Origin: Oscillospiraceae bacterium
GTDB taxonomy: Bacteria; Bacillota; Clostridia; Oscillospirales; Oscillospiraceae
DNA length: 57,940 nucleotides
Assembly (NCBI GenBank): GCA_022801715.1
Contig: JAAWSV010000013.1
Span: 1-57,940 of the forward strand
Direction of reading: 5' to 3'
Below are positions 17,428 to 26,216 of this stretch, in pieces. Each line of letters begins with the position of its first letter. Within the stretch, counting starts at the first letter, position 1. The notes beneath the pieces are model-generated. The model saw nothing but the letters and a program-made list of their open reading frames with translations, was not told where the DNA came from and ran no database searches. Position numbers and translations under genes: made by a program.

Positions 17428-17504
17428 GCAGGGGCGGGTACCACCCGCCCGCTCTGACGCAGCACACGGTGCTGTCGTGCGGGCGGATGATATCCGCCCC
17501 TACA
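17428..17504. repeat. Dispersed palindromic element (GGGCGGAT family), full-size copy
   Basis: Outer ends TGCAGGGGCGG and CCGCCCCTACA are near inverted repeats. Inside are two hairpins, GGGCGGGT (17432-17439)/ACCCGCCC (17443-17450) and GGGCGGAT (17481-17488)/ATCCGCCC (17492-17499), and a middle stem AGCAC/GTGCT (17461/17469). The layout suggests a short non-autonomous mobile or REP-like element. It sits between the binding-protein and ATPase genes. Confidence 0.75.
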
Positions 17505-17526
17505 AGGTGTCAGGTTCCTTATGACA

Positions 17527-17557
17527 AGGGTGGGGAAACCAAAGGTTCCCCCACCCT
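17527..17557 (-). terminator. Hairpin after the binding-protein gene
   Basis: 14-bp stem with one mismatch, 17527-17540 / 17544-17557 (AGGGTGGGGAAACC). There is no strong T-run on the minus strand. It may act as a processing or partial-termination signal that raises binding protein over membrane components. Confidence 0.55.
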
Positions 17558-17591
17558 CTGTGGGTATCGCGGTTTGGCCTTGGGGATGGGA

Positions 17592-18671
17592 TCAGGACAG
17601 GCCGAAGATCTTGTTGAAGTTCTCCAGATTGCTGCCGCTGTCGCTGGCCAGCTTGGCGAAGTCGCACTCCAGAATGGAGGGGATGGCGCTGAGGTCCACA
17701 GACTGCTCCACGTCGCTGCGGACGGAGACCAGATTGTTGGCCACCAGAATCTCCTGACCCTCCTTGGAGAGGATGAAGTCATAGAGCAGCTTGCCGTTCT
17801 CCTCGTTGTTGCAGTCCTTCACCAGACCGATGGGGCTGGCGATGGAGACGGTGTCCTCTGGGTAGAGGAAGGCAATGGGGGAGCCCTCCGCCACCAGGTT
17901 GGCGGTGACGTAGTCAAGGCACACGCCCACCTGATAGGCCTGGGCGGCCAGCTGGTTGTGGGTGGCGGTGGTGCCGCTCTCCAGGAGGCAGCCGTTGTCC
18001 TTGAGCTTCTGCATGTAGTCGGCGCCGTACTTGTCGGAGCACATCATGGCGTTCATCCAGTACTTGGTGGTGCCGGCGGTGCCCGGGTCGGACATGACGA
18101 TCTGGTCCTTCCACTTGGGATCAAGCAGGTCGCTCCAGGTCTTGGGGGCGTCCTCGGGCTTCACGGTGACGGTGTTGTAGGCAATGCCCACACCCACCAG
18201 ACGGGCGGCGGTGTAGTAGCCCTCCGCGTCGATGTAGTTGGGGTCAAGGCCGGCGGCCTCGGGGGAGGTGTACTGCTGGAGAATGCCCTCCTCCTTGAAG
18301 GAGACGTAGTCGGCGGCGTCGCCCACCCAGATCACGTCGGCGTCCACGTGGCCGGCCTGGGCCTCGGTGGAGATCTTGGTGACCACCTTGCTGGTGCCGG
18401 CGAAGTAGTACTCCATGGTCACGCCGGGGTACTTCTTCTCAAAGCCCTCCTTGATGGCCATCAGCTGGTCCTCCTGCATGGAGGAGTACAGCATGACCTT
18501 GCCGGAGTAGGTCTGCTCGGTGTTGTTGTTATCGGTATTGCTGTCGCTGGGGGTGTTGGCGTCGTTCTGGCGGTCGTTGTTGCTGCCGCTGTTGTTGTTG
18601 CCGCCGGAGCAGCCAACCAAGAGGGACAGCACCATGATCATCGCCAGAAAGAGACAGGATAGCTTCTTCAT
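17592..18671 (-). CDS. Iron(III)/phosphonate-type substrate-binding lipoprotein
   Basis: 359 aa. Lipoprotein signal peptide with lipobox LVGC (Cys at about 21), an Asn/Asp/Ser-rich spacer (about 22-52), then a class-I/FbpA-like periplasmic-binding fold (VMLYSSMQEDQLMAIKEGFE; ADVIWVGDAADY; GVGIAYNT; DPGTAGTTKYWM). It captures the substrate on the outer face of the membrane for the downstream permease/ATPases. Start ATG at 18671 after AAGGAAGGTAAGG. The substrate (ferric iron, aminoethylphosphonate or other) is not determinable. Divergent from the AraC-type regulator. Confidence 0.88.
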   Translation of the reverse strand: MKKLSCLFLAMIMVLSLLVGCSGGNNNSGSNNDRQNDANTPSDSNTDNNNTEQTYSGKVMLYSSMQEDQLMAIKEGFEKKYPGVTMEYYFAGTSKVVTKISTEAQAGHVDADVIWVGDAADYVSFKEEGILQQYTSPEAAGLDPNYIDAEGYYTAARLVGVGIAYNTVTVKPEDAPKTWSDLLDPKWKDQIVMSDPGTAGTTKYWMNAMMCSDKYGADYMQKLKDNGCLLESGTTATHNQLAAQAYQVGVCLDYVTANLVAEGSPIAFLYPEDTVSIASPIGLVKDCNNEENGKLLYDFILSKEGQEILVANNLVSVRSDVEQSVDLSAIPSILECDFAKLASDSGSNLENFNKIFGLS

Positions 18672-18868
18672 TTTTTCCCTTACCTTCCTTTACGTAGTAT
18701 TGCGGGAGACGGAGAAGAGGCCCAAGGGCCTCTGGGGCGTCTTCCGTGTCTATCCTAATATATATGCGGAAAAAGTGGTAGTTTGAAATCTGAAAAATGG
18801 GAAAAATCAAAATTTCAAACCTGCCTGAGGCCTGTCCCAAGGGGCGTTGGAAGGTGTTGGGAAAGGTG

Positions 18869-18898
18869 TTGACAGATATTTGCCTCCCCAAGTATAAT
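18869..18898 (+). promoter_or_regulatory. Sigma-A promoter for the AraC-type regulator
   Basis: TTGACA at 18869-18874 and TATAAT at 18893-18898, 18-nt spacer. Its position shows that in-frame codons upstream of 18947 are not translated. The remainder of the 275-nt divergent gap is AT-rich (18760-18800) and probably carries the promoter of the transporter operon. Confidence 0.8.
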
Positions 18899-18946
18899 GG
18901 TCTCAACATACCGGGGGGAGGCCCGCCGGGGAGAGGAGGATGTGCC

Positions 18947-21037
18947 ATGAAGCCAGCCAGCCGGCCCACAGAGGCCAGTGTCATCCGGCTCCACAGCCGC
19001 CTGTTCCACGCGGGGATCTCCATCCTGCTGCTGCTGTCCTTTCTGGCTGTGTTCCTCTTCCTCTTCTTCCAGTTTCGCACCGCCACCTTCCAGAGCATCA
19101 CCGCCGCCAACGACAGCTTCGGCAACTATGTGGACTCGGTGCTGGAGCTGACCAACGCCAACATCCGCACCTCCGCCATGCAGATGTTCTACACCTCCTC
19201 CATCCGCAACCTGCGCACCAGCGGGAGCCTCACCTGGAAGGAGCGGACCATCGGCCAGCGGGATTTGGGCAGCTTTGTCAGCTCCAGCGCCTTTGTGGAC
19301 AGTGTGATGGTCTACAACCAGAGGCTGGATATGGTCTTTACCTCCGAAGACAACTATGCCTCCGCCCCGGCGGAGCAGTTCCATGACCAAGAGGCGGTGG
19401 CGCTGCTGTCCCATCCGGAGGGGCACTCTTATCTGGTGCCCTTCAGGCGGCAGGAGGGGCAGAGCGTCCACTACGCCTTCCTCTTCTATGCCGAGGAGCC
19501 CTCCGGCCCCAGCGCCATGCTGATAGATGTCAACGCCCGCTGGTACGAGGCGCAGCTTCTGGGCAGCCTCTCCCGGGAGCGGCACATGATTGTGGATGGG
19601 GAGGGGCAGGTGGTGCTCCCCTCGGTGGAGGCGGCGGATCTGCCCCCTTGGGAGCTGTTTGAGGCGGCCATGGCCGATGGCGGCGGCAGCGGCTATGTCC
19701 TCCCTGAGGACTCCCTCTTCGTCTCCTCCTGCTGGGTCTATCACCTGCTGGACCAGACCGGGTGGTACTATCTGGAGCACTTCCGGCTGGAGGAGGCGGC
19801 TCCCGGCCTCTTTCAGGTGCAGCGGGTGGTGCTGGTGGTCTTTGCCGCCGTCAGTGCCGCGGTGCTGGGGCTGCTGCTGTACCTGTTCCTCTATATCCTG
19901 CCCCCCTTCTTTCACATCTCCCGCGCCTTGGATACCGCCAATTTGGGGGGACAAAACTCGGCGGAGAAGTTCAATGCGCTCCTCTCCAGCCATCGGGCCT
20001 ATGAGGCCACCCGCAAGCTCCAGGAGTTGCAGGCGGGGGTGTTCCCGCCGGACCTCTCCCTGCCGGTGGTGTTGATGACGGCGGAGGGGGAGGCGGGGGA
20101 GGCGCTCTCCGTCCACCTGCGGCACGTCTATGGGGGCCAGCCGCCGCTGGTGTCCCAGGGGGAGCTCCAGACCACGCTGATTCTTCCCGCCTGCACCAGT
20201 ATGGGGCGCAGTCAGATCCTCAGTGCCCTGCGGGAGGCAAAGCTCCCCGCCCCCCTCTTTATCAGTACCCCCTGCTACTCTGGAAAGCAGCTGACGGAGG
20301 CCTTCCGGGCCATTGAGGAGCTGCAGCGTCTGGCCTTCCTCTACCCCGGACAGGGGGTCTTCTGTCAGGAGCTGCTGAAGGAGTGCAATTCGCCCAGCGG
20401 CTTCTGCCCGGAGACAGTCTCGGCCATGGAGGCCGCGCTGAAGAAGGGACAGCTGGAGGTGGCGCAGGCCAAGTGGCTGCTGCTGTTGGGGGACATCCGG
20501 GGGGACCGGTACAGCGCTTTCTCCTTCGCCATCCACTATGTGGATAAGATGCTCTCCGCCCTGGAGGCGGAGTACGGGGCGGAGGGGGGCGGACCCATCG
20601 ACGCCGCCCTCACCAGCCTCGGCGCCCTGCAGGAGCACATCGACGGCCGCCTGCGGCGGATCACGGAGGCCCAGGCCGCCTCCCAGCAGCAGCTCTCGGA
20701 TATGCTCTGCGACGCGGTATGGCGGGAGATCCACAGGCTCTACAACAACGAGAACTGCTGCAGCCAGATGATCGCCGACCAGCTGGGGATGAGCCAGAGC
20801 TACCTCAGCCGGCAGTTCCGCTCGGGGACGGGGATGTCCATCAACGACGCGGTACAGCATGTGCGCATTGACAAGGTGTGCAAGCTCCTTGGGCAGTCCA
20901 GTCAGCCGGTGGAGCAGATCGCCCGGCAGGCGGGGTACAGCAATACCAAATACTTCTTTGTGCTGTTCAAGAAGTACACCGGAAAGACACCGGCCCAGTT
21001 CCGCAGCGAGCTTCCCGCCGCCGAGGGACAGGGGTGA
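18947..21037 (+). CDS. Membrane-anchored AraC-family transcriptional regulator
   Basis: 696 aa. Transmembrane segment 1 at about 22-43 (ISILLLLSFLAVFLFLFFQF), an extracellular sensor region of about 250 residues, transmembrane segment 2 at about 293-317, a linker, and a C-terminal AraC double helix-turn-helix (about 595-690; CCSQMIADQLGMSQSYLSRQ, then VEQIARQAGYSNTKYFFVLF). This is the YesN/YtrA-like one-component membrane architecture that reads an external ligand and binds DNA directly. ATG at 18947 follows AGAGGAGG and lies downstream of the promoter. It is divergent from the FbpABC-type operon, which it likely controls. Confidence 0.88.
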   Translation: MKPASRPTEASVIRLHSRLFHAGISILLLLSFLAVFLFLFFQFRTATFQSITAANDSFGNYVDSVLELTNANIRTSAMQMFYTSSIRNLRTSGSLTWKERTIGQRDLGSFVSSSAFVDSVMVYNQRLDMVFTSEDNYASAPAEQFHDQEAVALLSHPEGHSYLVPFRRQEGQSVHYAFLFYAEEPSGPSAMLIDVNARWYEAQLLGSLSRERHMIVDGEGQVVLPSVEAADLPPWELFEAAMADGGGSGYVLPEDSLFVSSCWVYHLLDQTGWYYLEHFRLEEAAPGLFQVQRVVLVVFAAVSAAVLGLLLYLFLYILPPFFHISRALDTANLGGQNSAEKFNALLSSHRAYEATRKLQELQAGVFPPDLSLPVVLMTAEGEAGEALSVHLRHVYGGQPPLVSQGELQTTLILPACTSMGRSQILSALREAKLPAPLFISTPCYSGKQLTEAFRAIEELQRLAFLYPGQGVFCQELLKECNSPSGFCPETVSAMEAALKKGQLEVAQAKWLLLLGDIRGDRYSAFSFAIHYVDKMLSALEAEYGAEGGGPIDAALTSLGALQEHIDGRLRRITEAQAASQQQLSDMLCDAVWREIHRLYNNENCCSQMIADQLGMSQSYLSRQFRSGTGMSINDAVQHVRIDKVCKLLGQSSQPVEQIARQAGYSNTKYFFVLFKKYTGKTPAQFRSELPAAEGQG

Positions 21038-21049
21038 AATAGAAGATTA

Positions 21050-21091
21050 GGGGACAGGGCCGTGGCTGATCGGGCTCTGTCCCCGTTTTTT
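21050..21091 (+). terminator. Terminator of the AraC-type regulator gene
   Basis: Stem GGGGACAG (21050-21057)/CTGTCCCC (21077-21084) followed by GTTTTTT. Confidence 0.9.
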
Positions 21092-21115
21092 GGGCATCGA
21101 GGGGGCGCTTGTCGG

Positions 21116-21144
21116 TTGCTTTTGTCCGGCGTTTGCGGTATAAT
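21116..21144 (+). promoter_or_regulatory. Sigma-A promoter for the GH5 gene
   Basis: TTGCTT (21116-21121), 17-nt spacer, TATAAT (21139-21144), about 80 nt before the start codon. Confidence 0.65.
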
Positions 21145-21222
21145 TGAAGCCTGTCAATGTTTTCGGCTGTGTGTGCGGCAGAGGGCCCGTCCGGCGGACG
21201 GGGGGAAGGAGAGGTAGATTCG

Positions 21223-22803
21223 ATGGGACGATGGGGTTCTGTGCTGCTGCTGTTGGCGCTCTGCGCCGCCCTGCTGGCCCCGGCGGCGCAGGGGGCGGAG
21301 CGGTTCTCCGACGTGCCGGCGGGGAGCTGGTATGCCGAAACCGTGTCGGCCATGGCAGACCGGGGCTGGCTGAGCGGGTACCCGGACGGCACCTTTCAGC
21401 CGGGGCGGACCATCTCCGCCGCGGAGTTTGTCAGTGTGGCGGTCCAGTGCGCCGGGCTGACGCCCAAGGGTGACGCGGCGGGACACTGGGCCGCGGGCAG
21501 TCTCCAAGCGGCGCTGGAGGCCGGCTGGTATGATTGGGACGAGATTCCCCCCACCGGGGAAAAGCACGATCAGCCCATCTCCCGGCAGCTGGCGGTAAAG
21601 ATCCTTATGAGGGCGCTGCTGCCGGAGGTCCGGGGGACCTATCAGGAGCAGGCCGGGAAAATCCGGGATCTGTCCGAGCTGAACGGGCGGTACTACGACG
21701 GGGTCTTTGCCGCCTACGCCGCCGGGGTGACGGAGGGGGACAACAGCGGGTATTTCCACCCGCGGGACGCCCTCACGCGGGCGGAGGCCTGCGCCCTGCT
21801 CCAGCGGGCCGCGGACCGCGCCGGCGTGTCCGGTGTCCCCGGCGGGCCCCATGTACCGGAGACCCCCGGCAAGCCCGCTGTTCCCAGTACGCCGGCGGTC
21901 CAAGGGGGCACGGCGGAGAATGGGTGGCTCCGGGTGCGGGGGACCGCCCTCTGCAATGAGCGGGGGGAGCCGGTGGTGCTCCGGGGGATGAGCAGCCATG
22001 GCGTCCACTGGTACCCCCAGTTTACCACCCGGGAGGCCATCGCCTGTACGGCGGCGTATAGGGCCAATCTGTTCCGGGTGGCCATGTACACCGGCGAGGG
22101 GGGCTACCTCACCAATCGGGAGGCGGTGCTCCAGAGGACGCTGGCGGCGGTGGATGCCGCCATCTCCTGCGACATGTATGTGATCATCGACTGGCACATC
22201 CTCTCCGACGGAAATCCCATGGGCCACGTGGGGGAGGCCAAGGCGTTTTTTGACGAGGTGAGCCGCCGCTATGCCGGTGAGCCGGCGGTGCTCTATGAGA
22301 TCTGCAACGAGCCCAACGGGAATGTCTCGTGGGCGGGGGACATCAAGCCCTACGCGGAGGCGGTGGTGGAGGTGATCCGGCGGAACGCTCCCCGATCCGT
22401 GATCCTGATCGGCAGCGGCACTTGGAGCCAGGACATCCATCAGGCCGCCGCCGACCCGGTGGCGGGGGAGAATCTCATGTACACCTGCCACTTCTACGCC
22501 GGAACCCACGGGCAGTGGCTCCGGGACCGGATGGACAGCGCGCTGGCCGCGGGACTGCCCCTCTTTGTCAGCGAGTGGGGCACCAGCGCCGCCGACGGCA
22601 GCGGCGGGGCGTTTTTGGAGGAGGCGGCGGTGTGGCTGGACTTTCTGGAGGACCGGGGGATCAGCTGGGCCAACTGGTCACTGTGCGACAAAAATGAGAC
22701 CTCCGCCGCCCTGCGCCCCGGTGCGCCGGCGTCCGGGGGATGGGGAGAGCGGGAGCTGTCCGAATCCGGGCGGTTCGTTTTTGCCCGCTTCCGGGGGAGG
22801 TAG
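21223..22803 (+). CDS. Secreted S-layer-anchored glycoside hydrolase, GH5 family
   Basis: 526 aa. Signal peptide (about 1-25, MGRWGSVLLLLALCAALLAP); SLH-type repeats from about 26 to 190 (RFSDVPAGSWYAETV; GYPDGTFQPGRTISAAEFV); a Pro/Gly linker (about 200-225); then a GH5 catalytic domain with acid/base E363 (ICNEPNG) and nucleophile E451 (FVSEWGTS), plus DWHILSDGNP. This predicts a retaining endo-beta-glucanase or mannanase held on the cell surface. ATG at 21223 follows AAGGAGAGG. The next gene (dus) starts 3 nt after its stop. Confidence 0.9.
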   Translation: MGRWGSVLLLLALCAALLAPAAQGAERFSDVPAGSWYAETVSAMADRGWLSGYPDGTFQPGRTISAAEFVSVAVQCAGLTPKGDAAGHWAAGSLQAALEAGWYDWDEIPPTGEKHDQPISRQLAVKILMRALLPEVRGTYQEQAGKIRDLSELNGRYYDGVFAAYAAGVTEGDNSGYFHPRDALTRAEACALLQRAADRAGVSGVPGGPHVPETPGKPAVPSTPAVQGGTAENGWLRVRGTALCNERGEPVVLRGMSSHGVHWYPQFTTREAIACTAAYRANLFRVAMYTGEGGYLTNREAVLQRTLAAVDAAISCDMYVIIDWHILSDGNPMGHVGEAKAFFDEVSRRYAGEPAVLYEICNEPNGNVSWAGDIKPYAEAVVEVIRRNAPRSVILIGSGTWSQDIHQAAADPVAGENLMYTCHFYAGTHGQWLRDRMDSALAAGLPLFVSEWGTSAADGSGGAFLEEAAVWLDFLEDRGISWANWSLCDKNETSAALRPGAPASGGWGERELSESGRFVFARFRGR

Positions 22804-22806
22804 GCC

Positions 22807-23766
22807 GTGGAGGGTGTACGGTACTACTTTGCCCCCATGGAGGGGATCACCGTCTGGCAGTTTCGCCGGCTGCACCGGCAGTTCTTCGGCGGCGTGGACC
22901 GGTACTTCTCCCCCTTCCTCTCCCCCAATCAGCACCACGTATTCTCCAAAAAGGAGCTGGGGGATGTACTGCCGGAGCACAACGAGGGCGTGCCTCTGGT
23001 GCCCCAGATCCTCACCCGGCGCTGGGAGGACTTTGTCTGGTGCGCCAAGGAGCTGAGGGCCATGGGCTACCGGGAGGTGAATCTCAACTGCGGCTGTCCC
23101 TCGGGGACGGTGACGGCCAAGGGGAAGGGGGCCGGGATGCTGCTGGATTTGCCGGCGCTGGACCGGTTCCTCGAGGAGGTTTTCTCCCATGTCGATGTGG
23201 CGGTATCCGTCAAGACGCGGCTGGGGCTGGTGGAGCCGGAGGAGTTCGAGGCGATTTTGGCGGTCTACAACCGCTATCCCCTCAGTGAGCTGGTGATCCA
23301 TCCCCGGGTGCAGGCGGAGCTGTACCGGGGGGCGCCCCATCGGGAGGTCTTTGATGCCTGCGCGCCCTTGGCGAGGGCCCCGCTGTGCTACAACGGGGAT
23401 ATCGTCTCGGCGGCGGACTGCCGGGAGTTCTGCCGGACCCATCCGGCGGTGGACCGGCTGATGCTGGGCCGGGGACTGGTGGGGAACCCCGCGCTGGTCC
23501 GGGAGGCCAAGGGGGGACCCGCCTTGGGCCGGGAGGAGCTGCGGGACTTCCACGACGGGCTGTACCAGTCCTGCTGCGAGGCGTTCCGCAGCGAGCGGAA
23601 CGCCCTGCGGCCCATGAAGGAGATCTGGTTTTATCTGCTGAACCTCTTTGAGGAGGACCCGGCTCTGACAAGGGCCCTGCGCCGGTGTACCGACCCGGCG
23701 GAGTACCGTCTGACGGTGGGGCGGCTGTTTCGGGAGGGGAAGTGGAGGAGTGGAGTTAGAAGTTGA
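22807..23766 (+). CDS. tRNA-dihydrouridine synthase family protein (second copy)
   Basis: 319 aa, GTG start at 22807 after GGAGG. TIM-barrel Dus motifs: YYFAPMEGITVWQFRR, NLNCGCPSGTVTAKGKGAGM (with the catalytic Cys region), VSVKTRLGL, HPRVQAELYRG, CYNGDI and DRLMLGRGLVGNP. It is distant from DusB at 961-1941 and diverges from the usual APMAGV start (APMEGI), so its target uridine is probably different. The last residues (GVRS, then stop) are encoded by a repeat-like sequence (see 26938 repeat). Confidence 0.85.
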   Translation: MEGVRYYFAPMEGITVWQFRRLHRQFFGGVDRYFSPFLSPNQHHVFSKKELGDVLPEHNEGVPLVPQILTRRWEDFVWCAKELRAMGYREVNLNCGCPSGTVTAKGKGAGMLLDLPALDRFLEEVFSHVDVAVSVKTRLGLVEPEEFEAILAVYNRYPLSELVIHPRVQAELYRGAPHREVFDACAPLARAPLCYNGDIVSAADCREFCRTHPAVDRLMLGRGLVGNPALVREAKGGPALGREELRDFHDGLYQSCCEAFRSERNALRPMKEIWFYLLNLFEEDPALTRALRRCTDPAEYRLTVGRLFREGKWRSGVRS

Positions 23767-23900
23767 GGGGTTCAGCGGAGCGGGGTGATTTGGATTTGGC
23801 CGCTTTGGCGGCCTCCGGTATCGCAACCCTCCGCTCAGGTCTGTTGGGTTTGTAAGGATGATAAAATAATCAGTGAGGGCCTGAGGGCCGAGGAGGTATT

Positions 23901-25208
23901 ATGTGGTATCATGAAGCTGTGATCTATCAGATCTATCCGTTGGGACTGTGCGGGGCTCCGGCGGAGAATGATGGGGTGGAGAGCCATCGCATTCTGCGGG
24001 TGCTGGACTGGGTGGAGCACATTAAGAGTACGGGGGCGGATACCGTTCTCTTTAATCCTCTCTTTGAGAGCGACCGCCATGGGTATGACACGCGGGACTA
24101 TTTTACGGTGGACAGGCGTTTGGGGACGGAGGAGGATCTGAAAAAGGTCTGCGACGCCCTCCACGCCGCGGGACTGCGGGTGCTCTTTGACGGGGTGTTT
24201 AACCACGTGGGGCGGGGGTTCTGGGCCTTCCGGGATGTGCAGGAGAAAAAGTGGGACAGCCCCTACAAGGACTGGTTCCATCTGAGCTTTGACGGCAACA
24301 GCAACTATAACGACGGTTTCTGGTACGAGGGGTGGGAGGGGCACTTTGAGCTGGTGAAGCTGAACCTTTGGAATGAAGCGGTGGTGGAGCACCAGTTTGC
24401 CGCCATTCGCTCCTGGGTGGAGAAGTTCGGCATTGACGGGCTGCGCCTGGATGTGGCCTACTGCCTGTCCCCGGAGTACCTTCAGCGGCTGCGCCGCTTC
24501 TCGGAGACGGTGAAGCCGGACTTCTGGCTCTTGGGGGAGACCCTTCACGGGGACTACAACCGGTGGATGAACGACAACGCCTGTCACAGCGTCACCAACT
24601 ATGAGTGCTACAAGGGGCTGTGGTCGGCGTTTAACTCCATGAACCTCTTTGAGATCGGCCACAGCCTCCAGCGCCAGTTTGGGCCGGAGCAGTGGTGCCT
24701 CTACCGGGGGAGGCATCTGTTGAGCTTCCTCGACAACCACGATGTGGAGCGGATCGCCAGCAAGCTGCAAAACGGTGCCCATCTGCTGCCCGCCTATGGA
24801 ATGCTCTTCGGGATGCCCGGTGTGCCGGCGGTCTACTACGGCAGCGAGTGGGGGATGCAGGGGCGGAAGAGCGACGGCGACGCCGCCCTGCGCCCGGCGG
24901 TGGAGGTCCCCGTCTCCAACGAGATAACGGCGTTTATCGCATCCTGCGCCGCCGCCCGGCGGCAGAGCCGGGCCTTGCAGTACGGCAGCTATCGGAATGT
25001 GCTTTTGACCAACCGGCAGATCATTTTTGAGCGGTGTGTGGAGGGGGAGCGGGTTCTGGTGGCAATCAATGCCGACGGGGAGCCCTTTACCGCCCACTTT
25101 GACGCCCAGGCGGGGCGGGCGCGGGAGCTGCTCTCCGGCGGGATGCACGACTTTGGCGGCGGGAGCCTGCTGCCGCCCTACAGCGTGGCCTACTGGCGTG
25201 TGGAGTGA
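23901..25208 (+). CDS. GH13 alpha-amylase-family glycosidase
   Basis: 435 aa, no signal peptide, hence cytoplasmic. ATG at 23901 after GAGGAGG. The four GH13 regions are present: DGVFNHVG (D97), GLRLDVAY (nucleophile D184), LLGETLHG (acid/base E213) and FLDNHDVER (D281). It lacks a recognisable N-terminal accessory domain and has a short C-terminal beta domain. It likely cleaves maltooligosaccharides, cyclodextrins or related alpha-glucosides; exact specificity is open. The ATP-grasp-like gene follows 72 nt downstream. Confidence 0.9.
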   Translation: MWYHEAVIYQIYPLGLCGAPAENDGVESHRILRVLDWVEHIKSTGADTVLFNPLFESDRHGYDTRDYFTVDRRLGTEEDLKKVCDALHAAGLRVLFDGVFNHVGRGFWAFRDVQEKKWDSPYKDWFHLSFDGNSNYNDGFWYEGWEGHFELVKLNLWNEAVVEHQFAAIRSWVEKFGIDGLRLDVAYCLSPEYLQRLRRFSETVKPDFWLLGETLHGDYNRWMNDNACHSVTNYECYKGLWSAFNSMNLFEIGHSLQRQFGPEQWCLYRGRHLLSFLDNHDVERIASKLQNGAHLLPAYGMLFGMPGVPAVYYGSEWGMQGRKSDGDAALRPAVEVPVSNEITAFIASCAAARRQSRALQYGSYRNVLLTNRQIIFERCVEGERVLVAINADGEPFTAHFDAQAGRARELLSGGMHDFGGGSLLPPYSVAYWRVE

Positions 25209-25280
25209 GAGCATAGGCCTTGCCAGAGGGCTGCGGATGTGATACGATAGGCGAAAATGGTCAAAAGGAGGGATACCACC

Positions 25281-26099
25281 ATGAAAAAGCTGCTCTATCT
25301 CACCGACCTCTATTACCACGCCGTTGGGCGCAAGTATCGGGAGGAGGATTTGATTGTCACCGAGCATTTGAGAAACTACTTTGATATCGCCCTCTGCCAT
25401 CCCCGGCAGAGCCAGGGATTTGAGTCCTCGGCGGACCTGATCGTCTTTCGCAACACCGGCTCGGTGATCTTCTATCAGGAGGATTTTGACGCCTTCAAGC
25501 GGCGGGTGCGGGAGAAGGGGCTCCCCATCTTCAACGAGTTTACCGGCAAGGGGGATATGGCGGGGAAGCAGTATCTGGTGGACCTTACCGCCGCCGGCTA
25601 CCCGGTGATCCCCACCGTGGACACCTTGGCGGAGCTGCATAGACTCCCGGCCTGCGGCAGCTACGCCATCAAGCCCAAGAACGGGGCAGACTCCATCGGT
25701 CTGAAATTTTTGGACCCGGCCCAGCTGGCCCAGGCGCAGTTCCCCGACCGGAGGACCCTGATCCAGCCGACGGTGGACTTCGTCTACGAGGTCTCCTTCT
25801 ACTTCATCAACAACAAATTTGAGTACGCCATGTATGCCCCGGACAAGACCCGCCGGTGGGTTCTGGAGCCCTACAGTCCCACGGAGGCGGATCTGTCCTT
25901 CGCCCGCACCTTCATCGACTGGAACGACATCCGCTACGGCATCCAGCGTGTCGACGCCTGCCGGACAAGGGAGGGGGCGCTGCTCTTGATGGAGCTGGAG
26001 GATCTGAACCCCTATCTCTCCTTTGAGTGCATAGACGAGGCTACCCAGAAGCGGTTCTTGGCGGACTTCACCGCCGCACTGCAGGAGGTCGTGGGGTAG
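25281..26099 (+). CDS. ATP-grasp-like protein, function unknown
   Basis: 272 aa, ATG at 25281 after AAAAGGAGGG. Begins KKLLYLTDLYYHAVGRKYRE. The core resembles the ATP-grasp fold: SYAIKPKNGADSIGLKFL (nucleotide-binding Lys/Gly loop), TLIQPTVDFVYEVSFYFI and LLMELEDLNPYLSFE (metal-binding Glu/Asn motif). ATP-grasp enzymes join a carboxylate to an amine or thiol via an acyl phosphate; the substrates here are unknown. It sits downstream of the GH13 gene, possibly in one transcript. Confidence 0.6.
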   Translation: MKKLLYLTDLYYHAVGRKYREEDLIVTEHLRNYFDIALCHPRQSQGFESSADLIVFRNTGSVIFYQEDFDAFKRRVREKGLPIFNEFTGKGDMAGKQYLVDLTAAGYPVIPTVDTLAELHRLPACGSYAIKPKNGADSIGLKFLDPAQLAQAQFPDRRTLIQPTVDFVYEVSFYFINNKFEYAMYAPDKTRRWVLEPYSPTEADLSFARTFIDWNDIRYGIQRVDACRTREGALLLMELEDLNPYLSFECIDEATQKRFLADFTAALQEVVG

Positions 26100-26180
26100 A
26101 CGACTGTAAGGGGCGAGAGCGGTTTCTATGGGCGCTTTTCGGCGGAAAAGGGCGCTCTGCCGCACCGTAGATACAGAAGA

Positions 26181-26207
26181 AGGCCGTCAGGATTTTCCTG
26201 ACGGCCT
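26181..26207. terminator. Shared terminator between ATP-grasp-like and zinc-ribbon genes
   Basis: 12-bp perfect stem AGGCCGTCAGGA (26181-26192)/TCCTGACGGCCT (26196-26207), followed on the plus strand by CTCTTGTTGTT. Confidence 0.75.
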
Positions 26208-26216
26208 CTCTTGTTG

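Noticed and set aside
17367-17591. Possible CRISPR or riboswitch between binding-protein and ATPase genes
   Set aside because: The repeats are inverted and not regularly spaced direct repeats, and belong to the dispersed palindrome family.
18797-18946. In-frame N-terminal extension of the AraC-type regulator (50 codons)
   Set aside because: It runs through the promoter TTGACA-18-TATAAT and has no ribosome binding site; AGAGGAGG precedes the ATG at 18947.
961-23766. Two Dus genes as a duplication
   Set aside because: The two proteins are only distantly similar (DusB-like versus a separate branch), so this is ordinary paralogy.
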